From Chara braunii (taxonomy: Eukaryota; Streptophyta; Charophyceae; Charales; Characeae): a stretch of DNA of 20,888 nucleotides. Below are positions 18,559-20,888 of this stretch, one piece after another. The translations under genes and the position numbers were made by a program. The notes under the pieces were generated by a model that was not told where the DNA came from, did not search any database, and was given only the letters and a program-made list of their open reading frames with translations. Every line of letters starts with the position of its first letter. Position 1 is the stretch's first letter. Where the stretch lies: NCBI GenBank assembly GCA_003427395.1, contig BFEA01000638.1, forward strand, positions 412,928-433,815. Reading direction: 5' to 3'.

Positions 18559-18740
18559 GCACTCCCTAGGCCTCAATAGTGCCGCGCAGGGTCACGTAAC
18601 AAAGTTTTTTGGGGGAGGCTAATTTGGTTGATTGACAGTTGCCTAAGCACGACTTCAACACTACTCTAAGTCAACTTCGGCTCTCTACAACGATGCTCTA
18701 CGCTACTGCACACAGCTGCGCTCGACTTTGCTCGCACTTG
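18559..18740 (+). repeat. Left copy of a long direct repeat
   Basis: GCACTCCCTAGGCCTCAATA followed by GTGCCGCGCAGGGTCACGTAAC aligns with 19442-19690. Shared blocks in order are ACAAAGTTTTTT, GGCTAATTTGG, GCCTAAGCA, GACTTCAA, CTCTCTA, CTACTGCACNCA and TTCGACTT-type sequence. Identity is about 75-80 percent. The copy contains one 61-bp GGCTAATTTGG unit; the right copy has two. Confidence 0.85.
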
Positions 18741-18854
18741 ATCTGGGTGCCAGGAGAGCTCGCCAATCCCACGACCATGGGGGGGATGTGCCGAAATGGC
18801 GCCAGATTTATTCCCACCACCGTCATAGCCACACCACTCAGCGCAGGAGGAATA

Positions 18855-19213
18855 TCACTACAATTATAACAATCGCTATTTCACAACATGTGACCAGCAA
18901 CCAATCTCGGGCCTTCGTTCCTTGGCCTTCGACGGTCCAGATTGGTCAATATTATCGAGTCGCGATCTGCACCGTCGTTGGCGTTGTAATGCATGGCCCA
19001 AATCACTATCACTTCACTACAATTATAACAATCGCTATTTCACAGTGTGTCACCAGTCGCCGTTCTGGGGCCTTCGTTCCTTGGCGTGCGGCGGTCCAGA
19101 TTGGTTGTTGATCGTTCTCAATATCATCGAGTCGCGATTTGCACCTTCGTGGGCATTGTCCCTCACGGCCCAGATTGCGTGTTGATCGTTTCCGAGACGA
19201 TCGCTTGGCCGGT
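18855..19213 (+). repeat. 159-bp tandem repeat, two units plus a partial
   Basis: TCACTACAATTATAACAATC starts at 18855 and again at 19014. Similarity runs through GGCCTTCGTTCCTTGG, GGTCCAGATTGGT and ATCGAGTCGCGAT(C/T)TGCACC. The second unit carries a TGTTGATCGTT insertion. A partial third copy of the CGG(T/C)CCAGATTG...GATCGTT segment begins at 19166, 74 bp after its match at 19092. Confidence 0.9.
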
Positions 19214-19271
19214 AGTGTCATGTCGTACTACTGGGCCAGGGCCTGCCGCCCCCTCCATAAATTCCAACTCC

Positions 19272-19500
19272 CATGCCCTGGTAGTGTCACGCGGCACCAA
19301 CAAAAATTCGCAGTCCCCAGGCTCTGGTAGTGCCGCCCTTGATTGGTAGGCCCTGGGGTTTGTAATAAACTTTACGGAGGCGGACGCAAATTTGAACTAC
19401 CCAGGACCAGGTAGTGTCGCTCGTGGCACCAACGCAAGCTTGCACTCCCCAGGCCGCAACAGTGCCGCGCAGGGCCACGTAACAAAGTTTTTTTAGGGAG
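19272..19500 (+). repeat. About 130-bp repeat built from GGTAGTG units
   Basis: GGTAGTGTC...GGCACCAAC...GCA(G/C)TCCCCAGGC occurs at 19280-19322 and 19410-19454. Each is followed about 46 bp later by a related unit ending in AGTGCCGC (19326 and about 19457). Related GGTAGTG strings precede it near 19211. This gives a short higher-order pattern that merges with the right copy of the flanking long repeat. Confidence 0.75.
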
Positions 19501-19690
19501 GCTAATTTGGCTGACTTACGACTACCTAAGCATGACTTCAAGGCTAATCTAAATTGAATAGGCTAATTTGGTCGACTGACGACTGCCTAAGCACTACTTC
19601 AAGGCTATCCTAAATCGACTTCGTCTCTCTAACACGATACTTCACACTACTGCACGCAACTGCGTTCGACTTCACTCGCGCTCGGCCCCT
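19442..19690 (+). repeat. Right copy of the long direct repeat, with 61-bp internal duplication
   Basis: Aligns with 18559-18740. It contains two tandem 61-bp units beginning GGCTAATTTGG at about 19500 and 19561, where the left copy has one. It ends near the CT microsatellite that starts at 19710. Confidence 0.85.
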
Positions 19691-19709
19691 CAACTTCGCT
19701 ACACACACT

Positions 19710-19947
<238 letters not shown>

Positions 19948-20006
19948 AATCTCTCTCGAAACGCTGGCTGCACTCGACCTCGACTATCTACGCTCAACTT
20001 TACTAC

Positions 20007-20011
<5 letters not shown>

Positions 20012-20056
<45 letters not shown>
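20012..20056. repeat. (GT)n microsatellite
   Basis: Pure (GT)n of about 45 bases. The flanks (19957-20012 and 20076-20150) share CTGGCTGCACT, CTCGAC and similar strings with each other and loosely with the repeat block to the left. Confidence 0.97.
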
Positions 20057-20057
<1 letters not shown>

Positions 20058-20464
20058 TCTCCCTCCCTCCCCCCCCTGGCTGCACTTCAACGATATTTTA
20101 GGCTCGACTCTACACTAGACTTTGTCACTCTCTCGACGCTATTTGGACTTTCCTCTACGTACACACGCGCGCGCCCGCACAGATACACGCATTTGCACCC
20201 GCACCCACCCACCCACCCAAGTTCCCACAACACACAAAATTCACATGGTTGTTGCACATTGAAGGTTGGGCTTTGTTGCTAAGTTCAATTACGTGCTGGA
20301 GTTTGGGCCGTGCATCCTTAAGGTTGGACGCTGAGGATTGGGTTGTGCATTCGGAAGACTGCCACAATGACTGAAGGAGAGTTAAGTTTGTTGCTTCTGT
20401 TTTTTTGCGGGCTTGGAACTAGGAGTGAAAGTGTGTAAGGGGGGGGCCGGGGGACCGGGCGGAG
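20057..20464. other. Low-complexity and unique sequence, no gene seen
   Basis: Includes a (GC)n/(CACC)n stretch at 20160-20220 and a G-rich run at 20439-20459 with G runs of 9, 5 and 3. No gene is recognised. Confidence 0.55.
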
Positions 20465-20600
20465 GATAGATAGATAGATAGATAGAGAAATAGAGAGAGA
20501 GAGAGAAAGAGAAACGATGACGATGTGCCCCTGCCCCCCCCCCTACACTATCTTTCTCGACGTACACCACAAAACACGCGCTGGACATGTGGCGTGTGAG

Positions 20601-20659
<59 letters not shown>

Positions 20660-20888
20660 GCGGGGGGGAGGGGGGGAGAGAAAATCTAAGCTACTTCAAC
20701 GAAGTCCGAGAAAAACAAAAACCAACACGCAGACTCGGACACGTAACGACGAGACTCCCCTCCCCAACCTACACTATCGATAGGAGCAAAAACGACGCCA
20801 GTTAAAAAACATAAAAAAACGACTATGCCTACACTATCGATCGCCGATAAATGTCGCGGCTTAAAAAAAAAAAAAAAAAAAGAGAGAG
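20465..20888. repeat. (GATA)n, (GA)n, G-run and poly-A cluster at the right edge
   Basis: (GATA)n at 20465-20486, (GA)n around 20491-20510 and 20602-20656, G runs of 3, 7 and 7 at 20658-20676, and poly-A from about 20863 into (GA)n at the edge. The string CCTACACTATC occurs at about 20540, 20768 and 20828, extended to CGAT in the last two. This is a small dispersed repeat between tracts. Confidence 0.9.

Overview
This looks like a gene-poor, repeat-dominated stretch of nuclear DNA from a plant or other streptophyte. I found no intact protein gene, rRNA or tRNA. Two things support the assignment: the density of long (GA/CT)n, (GT/AC)n, tetranucleotide and poly-A/T tracts, and a recognisable piece of the plant-type mitochondrial ribosomal protein S1 gene (rps1) stranded between two microsatellites. 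The species cannot be named from this sequence.

Layout. Positions 1-2580 hold compound microsatellites, a small three-copy inverted/direct repeat cluster (661-833) and a 409-bp sequence bounded by imperfect inverted repeats (1533-1941). Positions 2740-3330 are a decayed AT-rich tandem array of about 124 bp per unit, followed by a 67-bp tandem duplication (3862-3990). Positions 5150-7176 are mostly unique and contain two charged, coding-like stretches (6062-6331 and 6862-7176) that may be remains of a retroelement-like protein. Positions 7177-9775 are tetranucleotide, GT, poly-A and purine-rich DNA with two strong G-quadruplex candidates. Positions 10196-10899 hold the rps1 fragment, between (GT)n and (CAAT)n.

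Positions 10900-13000 are AT-rich with no recognisable feature. Positions 13000-14480 are a 153-bp-period satellite split by a 759-bp non-autonomous hAT-type DNA transposon (13516-14274). The transposon has CAGGG termini and an 8-bp target duplication, and removing it with one duplication copy restores the satellite period. Positions 14500-16870 are largely unassigned, with weak coding-like segments. Two diverged copies of a tRNA-related, SINE-like sequence lie at 16871-16942 and 17346-17428. Positions 18559-19690 are a nested repeat block: a duplicated flank around a 159-bp tandem repeat and a roughly 130-bp repeat. The right end is microsatellite.

No set of genes here works together. The interest lies in how the region was built: satellite growth, transposon insertion, capture of organelle DNA and microsatellite expansion. 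No coherent new biological system was found. The best-supported observations are the rps1 fragment and the hAT element nested in the satellite.
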